Shown here: positions 32,953 to 44,763 of the stretch, piece by piece
Numbering within the stretch: position 1 is the first letter of the stretch
How the letters are laid out: every line of letters starts with the position of its first letter
Assembly: GCA_021234155.1 (NCBI GenBank)
Contig: JAJEKV010000578.1
Coordinates: forward strand, 62,001-126,000
Origin: Isoetes taiwanensis
Lineage: Eukaryota > Streptophyta > Lycopodiopsida > Isoetales > Isoetaceae
Length of the DNA: 64,000 bases
Direction: 5' to 3'
Position numbers and translations under genes: made by a program
Notes under the pieces: model-generated
Seen by the model: the letters and a program-made list of their open reading frames with translations, nothing else
Database searches by the model: none
Told to the model about the DNA's origin: nothing

Positions 32953-34556
32953 TCCATGGTTTTCTCTAAGGCCAAAGTTTGTTATAGCTTTTTCTAGGTC
33001 TTGTTCCCCCCTGCATAAAATCATCATCAGTAAAAACAGATATATCTAAAAGTTTTCCCTCCTGATTTGCATCATCAAGTACATTAGAGACACTGACTTC
33101 AACAGTGCCTGGAGTGCTTGATCACTTTTACATTCTATAATTGCATCTCCTGCATTTACCCTTGGTATGATTTTGTAGAATTGACTCCCATCAAATATAT
33201 ATCCCTGCTTATTATAATTCTTCTCTTATCAGGGTCAAACAATCTGTAGGCCTTTCACTGAGCATCATAACCTTTCATGTAGATTATCAGAGATCTATCA
33301 TCAAGCTTTTTTCTCACCTCATCTGGCACATGTATAAAGGCTAAGCATTCATATGCTTTTAAGTCATCAGAAGAAGGTATTTTAACATCTGGAATACAGT
33401 ACCTTCAGTGCTCAATGATGGCAAGATGTTTTGTACATGAAAAGCAACTCCATTCTGTTGGAGAGAATACCTATATGTAAGCTGTCTCTTGATGCCTTTA
33501 TTCCTGCAATAATGCTTAGATTCTTCTGAGATGAACTCTCCTTCCCTATCAAAATGTAGACCTTGTTATGTTACATGTTTCTGCTTTCACTTCACTCACA
33601 TAATGTTTAAAGGTCTCAAATGCTGCATCCTTTGTTTTTAGACAATAGACATTATTTACCTTTCCGCTAAAATTATTAATCAGTGTCATGAAATACCTTT
33701 TACCTGTGAGGCTTGTCATATTTAATGGTCTATACAAGTCTGTGTGAACCAAATCTAATATGCCCTTGGCTCTGTTAAGAGATATTTTAAAAGGTAGCCT
33801 ATTGTGCTTGCCTAGAATGCATTCTGCACATTTTGACGCATCACCTTTATTTTCAGTGACATTGATTATTCCCTGCTTTGCTCGTAGATCAATAGTTTTT
33901 GAGTTAGCATGACACATCCTGTGATGCCAAGTTTTAATTGTAGGAAATTCAACATGATTGATACTAGGTAAGACATGATTATTGTGTAAACCAAATAGGT
34001 TCCCAACTCTTTTTCCTAGAAACATAACTTTATTATTGAGAAAAACCTTATATTGCAATTTTTTAAAAAGAACCTTATACCTAGATCTACCAATTGAGAA
34101 ACTGATATCAGATTTCACACCAGGCCTGACATGCAAAGTACAGTCTCTAATTGTATTTTGTTCCCTTCTAAATCAAACGATTCTATCATGCCAACATCTT
34201 CTATCTCTTGAAGATCTCCATTTCCAAGTTGTGCATGTCCTCCCTTCCTCTCTTTGCAAGCTTTAAGAATACTTGAAGAGGCAACTACTGTGTTTTCAGC
34301 TCCAGAATCTACTATCATAAAGTTATGGTCCTTTCTATCTCTATTCAAAGAATGTACTTCAGAAAACCTTATCCCTGTGTCTTCATCTTGCTCATCCTCC
34401 TCAGCACGAGCTTCTTCAGTAAGGTTCAGTGTTGGGTTTCCCCTTGCAGCACCCTTTTCCCTATTATCATATCTTCTCTTATTTTCTGCAATTTTTTGTT
34501 TACCTTTTCCCATTGTCCATTGTCCTTTGGGACTTGAACATTTTGCAGCCGAATGT

Positions 34557-34582
34557 CCTTTCTATTCTATTCTATTCTATTT
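34557..34582 (+). repeat. (TTCTA)n microsatellite inside the Copia zinc knuckle
   Basis: On the coding (minus) strand a TAGAA pentamer array sits between CYNCEGK and GHSAAKC, splitting the second CCHC zinc knuckle and adding in-frame stops. Confidence 0.6.
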
Positions 34583-34841
34583 ACCTTCACAGTTATAACA
34601 CACAATCTCTTTTCTTGCCTTAGGACAATCTGCCTTAAGTTGTCCATAACTATCACAAATAAAACATGGACATACCTTTTTTTTGCTAATAGCATATTGT
34701 TTCTTTTAGCCTTATATTTTCGAGCATACAGTACCTCAGAGTTGTCTTCATCGTCATCACCAATCTCGCCTTGCTCAGATTCTGTTCTCACCATTTGTAT
34801 AGCATGGTCCTTTGATTTTGCTACATTTCTCAAACAATGTA

Positions 34842-35050
34842 GCAAGATGCGCATTTTTTTTTTTTTTTGAAGGCAAGGTATTTTAGATTTTATTAATAAG
34901 TAAACATAGTACAGATAGGAAGAATTATCCCAGTCGTAAATGGATCCCTTATGGATCAGATAGGAAGAATTTCTCGCTAATTTGCAGCCAGCCATTATGC
35001 AAGAAAGCCTCTATAAAATAACACCCCTGTACTAAGGCAAGATGCGCATT
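34842..35050 (-). mobile_element. 181-bp retroposon with 14-bp TSD, nested in Copia gag
   Basis: GCAAGATGCGCATT occurs at 34842-34855 and again at 35037-35050. Between them is a 181-base insert beginning with about 14 T, i.e. a poly(A) tail on the minus strand, preceded there by AATAAAATCTAAAATACC. The structure is that of a 5'-truncated LINE or SINE inserted by target-primed reverse transcription. Confidence 0.8.
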
Positions 35051-35648
35051 GTGAGAGACTGCCCTTGGTATTGCTGAAAGTTGATACTCCTCATTAAGTA
35101 TGACTCCAGCCCCTTCCAAATTTGCAATGATGGAGTTAAACTTTTCAAAAAAGTCAGTTATATTATCTCTATCATGCAACTTTCATTTCCTCAATTGTTT
35201 TTCAAGAACATCAATCTGAGAAGAAGATTTGGCAGCATAGTTCTTTATCATACACATCCACATTTCCGTGGATGTCATGCCTCTAAGCTTGAGTTTTGAT
35301 CACTACCCTTACTTTGCAACAGATAGTTGTCTGGGCCTCCATAAGCTTTCATCTACATCACTAATAGAAGTTGCTACTATAGTAACAGTACTTTCTATAG
35401 CATTCCTAGCCTCTCCACCTATAATGGACCCTTCACTATTTGTGCTAGAGCTGGTTCCTGCTCCACTAGTTATCCATGCACTCAAAGTAGCAACAAGATC
35501 TGATAGCATTTGAATTAATTAGGTACCACAAGCTTTCGAATTCAAGTACTTGTCTAATGTCCTGCTTCCATATCTGAAAGCCTCCTTCTCCTTTGAATAC
35601 CTCTATATAATTTAAAAGGTTAGCACCAAAACTTGACATGTTAGCAGA

Positions 35649-35665
35649 CCTGAGCTCTGATACCA
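35649..35665 (-). promoter_or_regulatory. Primer-binding site of the Copia element
   Basis: TGGTATCAGAGCTCAGG on the minus strand matches the 3' end of initiator Met tRNA (TGGTATCAGAGC), the usual plant Copia primer. It lies one base after the LTR end. Confidence 0.8.
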
Positions 35666-35666
35666 T

Positions 35667-35835
35667 TGATGATTTTTTCTATAGAGTATTCACTGTATTT
35701 TCCTAGTCACTATTGTTCTAGATTCACTTTTACACAATGGATAACCTCAAGGCAATACACTTGAATTTCATATTATATTCAATATATTGCCTTATGCAAT
35801 TGCTACTGTAATTGCTATTCATTTGGGTATTGACC
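35667..35835 (-). mobile_element. 5' LTR remnant of the Copia element
   Basis: The reverse complement of this stretch matches the 3' end of the LTR at 28904-29529 (CCCAAATGAATAG, CAGTAGCAATTGCAT, TTGCCTTGAGGTT, ending ATCATCA). Beyond 35835 the similarity stops, so the LTR is truncated or interrupted. From 35836 to about 36200 I see nothing else. Confidence 0.65.
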
Positions 35836-36257
35836 TTGAGTTGCTACATTTGTGCTTTCTTTTCAAGTTGTGTTTATCTCTAAAACTATGCTACATTTTG
35901 AATGATAGGTATCAAGCTTTATGTTTATATCTAACTTCTTTGCAATTGCCTGCTAAATCGCTACATCTTCCAGGCTTCCTCAAGAGTTTGTACCAACGAC
36001 GAGGAAAATATTCCAGGTTAGAAATTTATGTTGTCAAGGTTAGTAATTTGTGAACATATGTTCTTTCTTCTTAGTTTAGTGCTTCATAGTCAAAGTTAAG
36101 AAGCATCACAAGTCTATGATTATTTTTCCTTTAAAAATTGCATGAGTGCAGTATAAATCCATTTACTTATTGGTTTCATGCACTACATTTTTAATATATT
36201 TTCAGTGTAGGAATAAAGGTTCAAGTTCTCTAATTTGGTGCACATGACCATCCTAAT

Positions 36258-38725
36258 TTGGTGCACATGGCCAATAAGCAAAATTCGGTGCACCAGTTTG
36301 TGATTTTGGAGAAAGAAGTGGAATCTGATCATGAGGGTTTATGGTTTGAGTTGAGCGGACAGGTGCATAGACAATCCCTTATGAGAACTTTTACCCCTAA
36401 AATCAAATTGGACTTTAAACAGAGAGAAAAATATCAGAGACATTTGGACTCTATGCTTGCAAACTTGCAGTGGATGGGCGATCTCGAGATAGATTCCCAA
36501 AATTTGACCAAACTGATGTTAGAGGCAGCCAGTCTGGGATTTGGTACAACTACAAAAAGACAAAGTGGACGCCCTTGCAACAGTTGGTGGGATGATGACT
36601 GTAAGAGGGCGAAGGCATGTTTGCCAAAAAACTACAGGGTAAAACCCAAATGGTATAAGAAACTCATCAAAGAGAAGAAGAGCCATTTCCATGCAAAAAA
36701 ACAGTCCGAGCTTTCTCATACACTTCACGAGAATCCCAAATTGTTCTGGAAAAAACTGCAAGGTAAACAGCTTGACACGGATTTGAAGGTAGAAGATCTT
36801 CTTTCCTTGGTTCAGAGTATTTATTTCAATGCAGAGGCTGGTGGAATGCCAATAATCAGCATTACGGAAGAGATCTTTGATGAGGAAGATGTGGAGGCTC
36901 AACTTAAGCGAATGAAAAATGGGAAAGCTCCAGATTTGATGGGTTTGTCTGCTGAATTGATGAAGTGGACAGATGGCAAACTGATACATCAGATAACAGA
37001 CCTTATGAACATGGCTGTACGGCATGGTTTACCGAAATCCTGGAGGGAATGCAGGATTGTCCCAATACACAAGTCTGGAAGCAAGAAGGATGTGCAGAAT
37101 TACCGTACCATAATGATTGGTAGCGTGTATTCTAAACTTTTGGGAGGCCTCCTAGAGCAAAAAATTAGTGAATGGGCAGAACGCCATGATAAGAGAGCTC
37201 ACTGTCAGGCAGGTTTCAGGAGAAAACACAATACTTTGGACCATCTCCTTACTCTAAGAGTACTTTTTGAACAAGCCAAGAAACCGAGACAAGCTCTTTA
37301 CTTGGCATATATCGATTTCTCGAAGGCCTTTGATACCGTACCTCGAGACAAACTGTGGTTGAGGATGGAACAGCTTGGTGTTCCATCTGTCTGGAGAGGG
37401 GCAGTAGCACGATTATATGAAGAGGTGCTTGCCAGATTGTCTACAGGGGTACCACATGAAATTCGAAGCACGATGGGAGTTCGCCAAGGATGTCCGCTAT
37501 CGCCGACCCTGTTCGGACTCTATATAGATGAGTTGGAGGAGTGGCTACAGAGTAGCGGGCAGGCTGGAGCCAAGTTAGGAAGTTTTGTAATACAATTACT
37601 GTTGTATGCGGATGATGCAGTGTTGATGGCAGATTCCTCAGAAGGCCTACAAGAGCATTTAGACAATCTGAGCCTTTTCTGCACATCCAGAAGCATGAAA
37701 GTGAATCTTTCTAAAACAAAGACTATGGTGATTGGCACCACAAAACATCCAATTTTTTCATATCAGGGAGAGCAATTAGATGATGTTGACTGCTATAAGT
37801 ATCTGGGCCTGAAGATTTGCACAAATTATAAATGGAAAGAATGTGTGGCATCATGGGAGGTAAGGCTGCGTTATACTCTATGCTGTCTAAGTGCCACAAT
37901 GCATCTCTATCTAGTTGGGGGCTTAAAAAGATGCTTTTTAAGACCTTACAGATAGTCGTCTTATACGGTGCTCCCATTTGGGGGCCTTCAGTACACATTC
38001 GCTCATGGAATCAGATAGAACAGGTCCTGAAGATTTTTATTCAAGAGGAATTAGGGGTGCGCAGGCAGATTCCTTATGCAATTTTGTTGGCAGAAACAGG
38101 ACTGCTCCCTTTAGAAGCGGAAGCTTTATGCTTGGCCATAAACTTCATGAACAGACTAAGGAGTATGGATACAAATAGATTGCCAAGAATGGCAATGGAA
38201 TTGCCATCAGGATGGCTTCAAGAGGTATATATGTGGGCTGGTAGATGGGGAATAGTGGTAGAAAAAACGGGCCAGGAGGAGATCAGTGTTAGGGAAGCAG
38301 TTCAAGAAAATTCTGTTAGAAAATTATGGGAAAATTGTGGATCAAGGAAGATCTTCTATCAAACAGAAGTAAACCTCTCACTCATATATGCCAGCGCGGA
38401 CTACCTGAATGCTCCTATATCTAAACAGCTAAAAAAAACAATTGCAAGATACAGATCGGGATCACATGCTTTGAAAGTGGAGACCGGGCGTTGGATGAAA
38501 CTAATCCGAGAGGATAGAACATGTGACATTTGCAGATCAGGCGAAGTGGAAGATGAGAAGCATATTTTTCTACAGTGTTCTGCATATCAGCACATACGAG
38601 ACCGGTATGGTATCTGTCAACCAAATTTTCATTCTCTACTATCACTAGATTCTAGATTACTAGGCTGTTTTATGATATCAGTGGAATCTCACAGAGACCT
38701 ACTGCTCAAAATTCAACAACAATAG
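36258..38725 (+). mobile_element. LINE ORF2 (endonuclease end + reverse transcriptase), one frameshift
   Basis: A 565-codon frame (36258-37955) continues after a single frameshift near 37855 in a second frame to 38725. The start (VESDHEGLW) is the last catalytic motif of an APE-type endonuclease, so the element is 5'-truncated. RT motifs are NYRTIMIGSVYSKL, DFSKAFDTVPRDKLW, GVRQGCPLSPTLFGLYID and LLYADDAVLM. The C-terminus has a zinc finger (CDICRSGEVEDEKHIFLQC: C-x2-C-x9-H-x4-C). A 3' flank GACCCTTAGGGTCC and an ATA/ATT simple-repeat tail (38782-38806) follow. It shares clade-level motifs with the LINE relics at 49.1-51.4, 56.1-56.9 and 62.8 kb. It is close to intact but not functional as read. 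Confidence 0.9.
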
Positions 38726-38806
38726 TGTTACTCATTGTACTCTGTTGCTTCATGACCCTTAGGGTCCAACGAAGCACGATCATAATAATAATAATTATTA
38801 TTATTA

Positions 38807-39420
38807 TATCTTATATAGCCTATCAACTCATATGACGATTAACTGGTTGTATCTAATGCTGTCAATTTTGTAACGGTGATACTTTTGGTTCAATAAAGGA
38901 GCTTGGCTCAGGGATAAAATTTGGTTTCAAACCTTAGATCAAGTTTCTTGACATTTCAGATCATTCAATGTCTAAGGAATCCCATCACCGTTTAGACAGC
39001 AATTGTGCTATATATTAGGGACGTGTACCTTTTATTGCTGCTTTGCAACCCCATGAATGAAAGGGAACTTTTAATTACTAAACAGAAAAGAGTACAAATT
39101 TGTCAATCACTTTTGACAATAAATAAATTAGCAATCAACAGAATTGATGAAAATAAAATAAATATATCCTTTTGCCAGCTGCAACTATATGTACTGAATG
39201 TACTGATGAAATCTAGTAAGATGAATGTCACTTGTAAATTTTTTGAGTGATAACAAGTGACTACGAAGGATCAAAATTGTTATGTATAGAATGTATAAAG
39301 AAAGCTCCTTAAGATTATACGATTACACTACATCATACTGCATGAAAGGTGTGGTGTCTTCGAATTAGAACCAAATATAATCTTCAACCATGTCACCAAT
39401 GCCAAGGTCTAGGAGGACGA
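38807..39420. other. Gene-free stretch
   Basis: No recognised gene or repeat apart from AT-rich sequence. Confidence 0.35.
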
Positions 39421-39421
39421 G

Positions 39422-39512
<91 letters not shown>

Positions 39513-39616
39513 TATTTTTACGTCATGCCACATTGCAGCATCCATGAGGACATATGACGTAACCTCAAAGACTTGAACGCAAGATCCCTTAATTGCTAAC
39601 CCAATGGGCTAGACAC
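39421..39616 (-). mobile_element. tRNA-derived SINE with (TATC)n tail
   Basis: On the minus strand: GTCTAGCCCATTGGGTTAGC (A-box-like), then TTGCGTTCAAGTC (B box, GTTCAAGTC), then TTACGTCATATGTCC, GTGGCATGACGTAAAAATAC, and a (TATC)n tail of about 90 bases (39512-39423). Another copy is at 25247 (plus). The spacing of A and B boxes fits an internal pol III promoter. Confidence 0.65.
39423..39512 (+). repeat. (GATA)n microsatellite
   Basis: About 22 perfect GATA units. It forms the 3' tail of the SINE read on the other strand. Confidence 0.95.
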
Positions 39617-40283
39617 TAAACCAAACAGATGTAGAGAAAACCATGGAATGTCAGACCAATTGTGGATATATACCTGAAGCATGAGGAAATGGAAATTGAT
39701 TTCAGCAAATGCATTCATCCCATATATCACAAACTTGCCCATATGAAAATTATAGCTATTCCTAAAGGCTTTGTACTGAACAGGAGACATAAAAGCATTA
39801 AAGGAGAACAACAAAATATTTAAGTTTCAAACTTGATAGGCGTCAAGTAGAACATCCTTGAATCTTGCTACCATGGAGTCTATAAAATCATTAGATGACA
39901 ATTCAATGTGTTTACAATTGAAGAAATTGAGATGACCAATAAATTGACCAAAAGCAATTGTATCATTGCCATTCCTTTAATATAAGTGTCTCAGGGTCTT
40001 TTTTTATTGGTGGTGTACAATAAAGCAGTCCAGGACATAGGGTGCTTAACGGGTGCTGATTGCCCTTCAAGCTACCCTTCATTGCCCTTCCCTTGCCCTT
40101 CATTGCCCTTCAAAAAATATTAGGATGTTCTTTAGTTATGTATAACATAATGAGCATATTAGTAATGTGAAGCCCCGATCACACATGTTATCTATGAAGG
40201 TGCTGATTTAGTGCTTGAATTTCGTTTTTTTGTATACCACCAGCAAAAAAACACCCCTCAGTTCTTCAAAAAAAAAAAAAAAA

Positions 40284-42326
40284 AAAAAACCCTTTACATC
40301 TACTCTGGACCTTTATGGGGACCATCCTAGACGTTTAACATTAAAGATCCAAAGACCAATAATGCTACAATTTGCAACCTCATACATATACAGGTGTCCT
40401 ATATCTATGAGCACAGATCTGGTTACAAGAATGTTTAAATATTCCAGATATATTCCATATAAGCATATACTTTTTACAAAACGGTGTATTCCATAAAAGC
40501 AAATACATTTTACCAAAAGATGTATTCCATATAAGCAAATACATTTTACATTTTTCTCTAGTTACTAAAAAATGTAAGACAACTGAATTTTACTTTTTAA
40601 CAGTAGTAAACTGGAGTTTCAAACCGTGTACTGCAAGTAGAATACAACTTGCATCATATTTACTGTTTTGAGGAAGTTTCATCCAGAAATTTTGCATAGA
40701 CATATCAATTGAAAGTATACATTGCAGGGAGCAGAAATTCCTGTTACCTGCACCACAACGAACAAAAACAAGCGTTAATACGGTTGCAATTGAACATGGT
40801 AGCAGGTGTCGTAAGAATTTCTGGGTTTATAGCCCTTCACCCTGCTTGTAAACCACAAACAGTTATCAAGGCATAAATATACACATTTAACAATGCTAGA
40901 CTATGCTCCAAAAGCCTAGAATGTTAAATTAATTAATCTTTGTTATTCCCTGGCTACCTGGAATCACAAAAGATAAGTACATAATTATTCTATCATTCTA
41001 TGACCATAATAGTTAGATCTGTAGCCATTAGACCTGCAGCAGCCTTATTATTTTAGCTTATGACCTCCAATACTGCTCCTGGAAGATCAGTTCTATGCAA
41101 GTTTCTTAAATCCTTTCCTTATTGTCATTATTTCTATTTCTGTCCATAACCTAGAAGATTATTGCTACCAGGCCAGTTCTAAGTCAAGGCTTGTAATAAA
41201 ATATGTATCTCAGTCTTGACCAAACCATTACAATCAGATCTGCAATAATGTACATTATTTGACTGAATTACCACTTAAATTTGTAGCTAGTAAATCATGA
41301 GCATCTATTATACTTCAGCCCTGACCCCTAGTTATGTGCATGGAAGATCTATTGTAAGCTATTTCCATAAGTCCTATCCATATTATAAATATTTGTATCC
41401 CAGTCTCTCATGTAGACAAACACAACAAGCAGACCTGTTTCCAGCCTAGGCATGCATCAAAAAGCATAGGTCTGTCCTAGCTCAAGCAAGCATTATTAGA
41501 TCTACAAGTATTACTCTAAATTATTAGATCCAATAGTAGAATTCTATAATAATACTGCATTACACTTTCAGATCCTAGAATCCATGTAATCCCAAACCTG
41601 GTTAGTTCGAGTTGGCATGCAGGCCTGAGGATTCGCCTCCATAATGGCTTTGGCTTTGGTATTTGCCATATCAAGTTGCTTGCTAAATCCAGCTTCATCC
41701 ATATTATTGTTGGTGTTCATGACACTTGCTTGAGTCCCCTGCAGATCAAGCTGCTGCTCTACATTCTGCATACTGTCTCCATGAATTTCTCCACCTTCAG
41801 CAGTAGGTGGAAGCACAGGAGCCATTTCTTTCTCCTTGCTGCTGCTTGCAATCAGTGCAGGCTTATGAAACTGAAAAACCTTCAATCTTTTGGCCATGCT
41901 TTTCTTCTCCTCCTGCAACTTCCTTCTGGTGACCATATTGAGATCACCCTTTCTTCTGCCCATGCATGCCCTAAACTAATCAGAGCTTACGCAAGCATCT
42001 TCATGCCATAGCAAATCTTAGAGCTCGGTATCAAAAACAACCTCCTTATATGGTAGTTTCGGGTTAAGATCAGTCCTTACCTGGGAGGACATTACACCCG
42101 AAGGTGTTCCGGTCGTCAGGTCCAGCCTATTCCACGATGTTGGTTTAGGGTTTGTTTCAATTTTGTTACATATTTAGATCATTTAATTTTAATACTAACA
42201 CATAGTTCCTAGTTTCCCAACAATGCACGTGCATGTTAAAGTTCCATGGACTTACCCATAGGTTATTACTTAACCCATTTATTCCATTGCACTGATCTTA
42301 TTACCATGCTTAACATAATAAAAAAC
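40284..42326 (-). repeat. Left terminal direct repeat (3' pseudo-LTR)
   Basis: Matches 46439-48479 almost base for base. Differences are a short scrambled patch near 40801-40832, another near 41745-41790, and single substitutions (near 40520 and 41608). It contains a minus-strand 131-codon frame (41963-41568, start MGRRKGDLNMVTRRKL) with a basic N-terminus, and a stem-loop region near 42090-42130. Confidence 0.9.
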
Positions 42327-42466
42327 CCTGCCACCTACCGTAGTCCAGGGGGCCTTAGCATGAGGAAATCTTCTAAATTGACAACAAGGAGAGTAGGGCC
42401 TTGTTGCCATGCAAGGCCCTACCCTTCCTATGCTGTTCTGCTCATCAACAAATATATAATTTCAGA

Positions 42467-44527
42467 CTATACCAGAGTTTTAAGTATTCTTACCATATCT
42501 CCAAAATTGTAGAGTATACCTGGATATTCTTCCATGTGTAGTGTTTGAAACACGTGTTTGCATACATCCTTCCTTTTAAATCCATTTGAACAGAATGCCT
42601 CAATGAGGGCAGCAATATCCAGGGCTGCATTATGTGCAGAAGAATGTGTATATACGTATGGCATAACTTGAGATATAATTACCTTTGAAGCTTGTTTGTA
42701 TGGTCTACAGCTATCCGCCATTATGAACTTGCTGGCTTTGAATGGAAGTTTTTCCCTTTTGTCATATCTTGAACATTCAAATATTCCCCTTTCATGGTCA
42801 AGTACCTGTATTGTCATATTCAGGAAGTTGCATTTATACCCGATCTTCTCCTGCTTATTTTGTGTATCATGATATTCTGTTTCATCCTTTATCCCAAGGT
42901 ATTCCATGTTATATACAGTAAACTCAGCATCTTTTATGAAGAACTTACCCAAATCTCCTCCATTTAGCACATTGAGATCATCTATATATCGTGTTGCATG
43001 CTGAAACCTGTAGATGTCACTAAATTTCCCATTGTGTGCTAGTTTCAGTATGAATCTCAGCTCATGCCATGCTAGATAAAGGTTGCACCATGCGGGGCTG
43101 CATGAGAAGCCCATAGGGATGCCCCTCTTTTGTCGCCATGTGTTCTTTCCCATCTGTAGAAAACAGTTATTCAAAAGCCATTTATTCATTTCCTTCAATT
43201 TGTCCCTGGGGATATTGGTCCAACTGGCATGTTCTTTGTCAGTATGTGCTCTTACCCATTTAACTATGAAAGTATCATTTTTTTCTTTGACGAGTAAGTC
43301 AAATAGTCTGTGTTCATTTAGAGTATAATCCCAGACTAGGTCAATTACCTCATCCATTATGCTGCAGATTCCGTCATCCCCAGTAAGTGGAATGTTCTCG
43401 TAGCATTTGGTAATATCAGCAGAGAAGACATTATAGATTTTGCAAGGTAAGTTCAATACCATGTCATAAACAGACTCAATGATCCAACATGCATTAATCT
43501 TGTTTGGATTCCACATTCTAATTCTTGCAGTCTGCCTATAGCATATTTTTGGCCATAGTTCAAGCACATTATTTAGTATTGCCGTAATCATACTGGCCAG
43601 ATCAGTATATATAGTGTTGTTGGCATTTGTTAACCACCTATATTCCATTTTGTGGGCCTTGTAGCTGGCCATTAGATATGGTAACTTCAGGTTTTGTGGT
43701 AACTGTTTACCAGTAAACTCCCCAATATCCTTTATACATTTTGCTTTAATGTTTTCAGCAGCATGCTCACATCTTTCAAAATCCTCACTGGTCAACCTCT
43801 TAATAGCCATATCATATATATGCTTTTGGCATATGAACACGGGATTATTGGCGGCTTTATCCAATCCTGACACATACAGATTTTTGTTAAGCCATTCGAT
43901 ATTCTTCTTCACCTCCAAGTCCTTCAGTAGAAACCTTTTGGGTAAGAGAGTGCTTTTTAATTCCACTATTTCCATGTGTGCATAGCACATCAATAGGTTG
44001 CATAACCCCTGTATGTCCTCATTTGTAAGATCCAGTAAGCTGAATCTATGTACAGTAAAGAATTGATCACACAGTTTCTGGAAGTCCTCCATTACTTGTT
44101 GCACATTAAGGCAGTCATCAGGAATATGGTTAAGTCCATGCGCAAGTGCATTTCTGAGTTTGGTACTGTGGATAATTTGCAAGTTAGTGGTGCGAACATG
44201 TCCAATGCTATGATCAATGAACTTGGTGAGATTTGGATTATTGCATGGACATTTGGCCATGTTACCTTCTGCAAACACTTTAAATGGTTTATACAGTTTA
44301 TGTTTAAGCTGCTCTGTGTATCTCCATGCAAATACTGTGTTCTCAACAAGCTCACTGCCTCTTTCCTGCAGTGTCTCAAACATAACCATATTGAAGATAT
44401 TTCTGGCATTAAATTTTTCCATAGCTTTTGAAAAAAAGGTGAGGTGAGCAATCTGCTGTTTTTTATCTTCCTTTTGAGAACATAGATGTTTCTTCTTGTT
44501 AATGTCTTTGACAATGATCCTGTTCAC
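42467..44527 (-). CDS. Penelope-like reverse transcriptase, 686 aa
   Basis: One uninterrupted frame. RT motifs in order: an FRP-like start at about residues 296-325 (YRWLTNANNTIYTDLAS), motif A FSADITKCYENIP (368-380, Asp371), motif B KRGIPMGFSCSPAWCNL (467-483), motif C RYIDDLNV (513-520, Asp516/517), motif D/E region with CNFLNMTIQV (566-575, compare the 'FLD' motif of Penelope-like RTs), then FIMADSCRPYKQASKVI. The NIP after motif A, GxPMG...SP...N in motif B and FLN afterwards are the Penelope/telomerase-like pattern, not the SxGxPQG of LINEs. An N-terminal domain of about 290 aa includes KCPCNNPNL and GHVRTTNLQIIHSTKLRNAL. No GIY-YIG endonuclease follows, so it is endonuclease-less, or endonuclease is supplied elsewhere. 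The start ATG at 44527 is the first in frame. It lies 237 bases downstream of the gag-like ORF's stop. Confidence 0.82.
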   Translation of the reverse strand: MNRIIVKDINKKKHLCSQKEDKKQQIAHLTFFSKAMEKFNARNIFNMVMFETLQERGSELVENTVFAWRYTEQLKHKLYKPFKVFAEGNMAKCPCNNPNLTKFIDHSIGHVRTTNLQIIHSTKLRNALAHGLNHIPDDCLNVQQVMEDFQKLCDQFFTVHRFSLLDLTNEDIQGLCNLLMCYAHMEIVELKSTLLPKRFLLKDLEVKKNIEWLNKNLYVSGLDKAANNPVFICQKHIYDMAIKRLTSEDFERCEHAAENIKAKCIKDIGEFTGKQLPQNLKLPYLMASYKAHKMEYRWLTNANNTIYTDLASMITAILNNVLELWPKICYRQTARIRMWNPNKINACWIIESVYDMVLNLPCKIYNVFSADITKCYENIPLTGDDGICSIMDEVIDLVWDYTLNEHRLFDLLVKEKNDTFIVKWVRAHTDKEHASWTNIPRDKLKEMNKWLLNNCFLQMGKNTWRQKRGIPMGFSCSPAWCNLYLAWHELRFILKLAHNGKFSDIYRFQHATRYIDDLNVLNGGDLGKFFIKDAEFTVYNMEYLGIKDETEYHDTQNKQEKIGYKCNFLNMTIQVLDHERGIFECSRYDKREKLPFKASKFIMADSCRPYKQASKVIISQVMPYVYTHSSAHNAALDIAALIEAFCSNGFKRKDVCKHVFQTLHMEEYPGILYNFGDMVRILKTLV

Positions 44528-44763
44528 ATCCTACACAAACATATGGATGTTAGAATGTAGAACTTCATGTAGTTCAGATTAAAGCAAAAAATTCCAGACT
44601 CATTTCAAAAATGGTTCATAGAACCAAGCCCAAATGGGTGTATATTATTTGTATCAGTTTTTTCCAAAAAATATATAATCATCACGCCCTGGGGAACTTG
44701 ATACATTAAACCCCAGGGGTGGATTTCCGCCACATATGTAAAAACAAACTTTCATTTGTGGAC

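Larger units (their letters stand above)
30784..35665 (-). mobile_element. Ty1/Copia retrotransposon body, degraded
   Basis: Minus-strand pieces in Copia order. Gag start is near 35600 (GFQIWKQDIRQVLEFESLWY). Zinc-knuckle remnants lie near 34670-34530. Protease is at about 34320 (FMIVDSGAENTVV). GAG-pre-integrase HHCC follows (WHHRMCHANS...CAECILGKHNRLPF, 33950-33800). Integrase core begins LVHTDLYRPLN near 33750. Reverse transcriptase fragments follow (KYKARLVAQG near 31990; YVDDNVMISK near 31640). RNase H is at 31140-30790 (DADWRGD, SSAEAEYVDAILCAKELIWE, MYCDSTSCIAMS). Many stops, frameshifts and nested insertions make it non-functional. The 3' LTR is missing. Confidence 0.85.

Noticed and set aside
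28904-35835. The two Copia LTR copies as the LTR pair of one element
   Set aside because: They are in opposite orientations, whereas LTRs of one element are direct repeats. The left copy has its own polypurine tract on the plus strand and belongs to another insertion.
42087-42130. Canonical hammerhead ribozyme in the pseudo-LTR
   Set aside because: CUGANGA is present and flanks can pair, but there is no recognisable stem II or GAAA, and no NUH site next to the outer stem. Kept only as an unspecified structured-RNA candidate.
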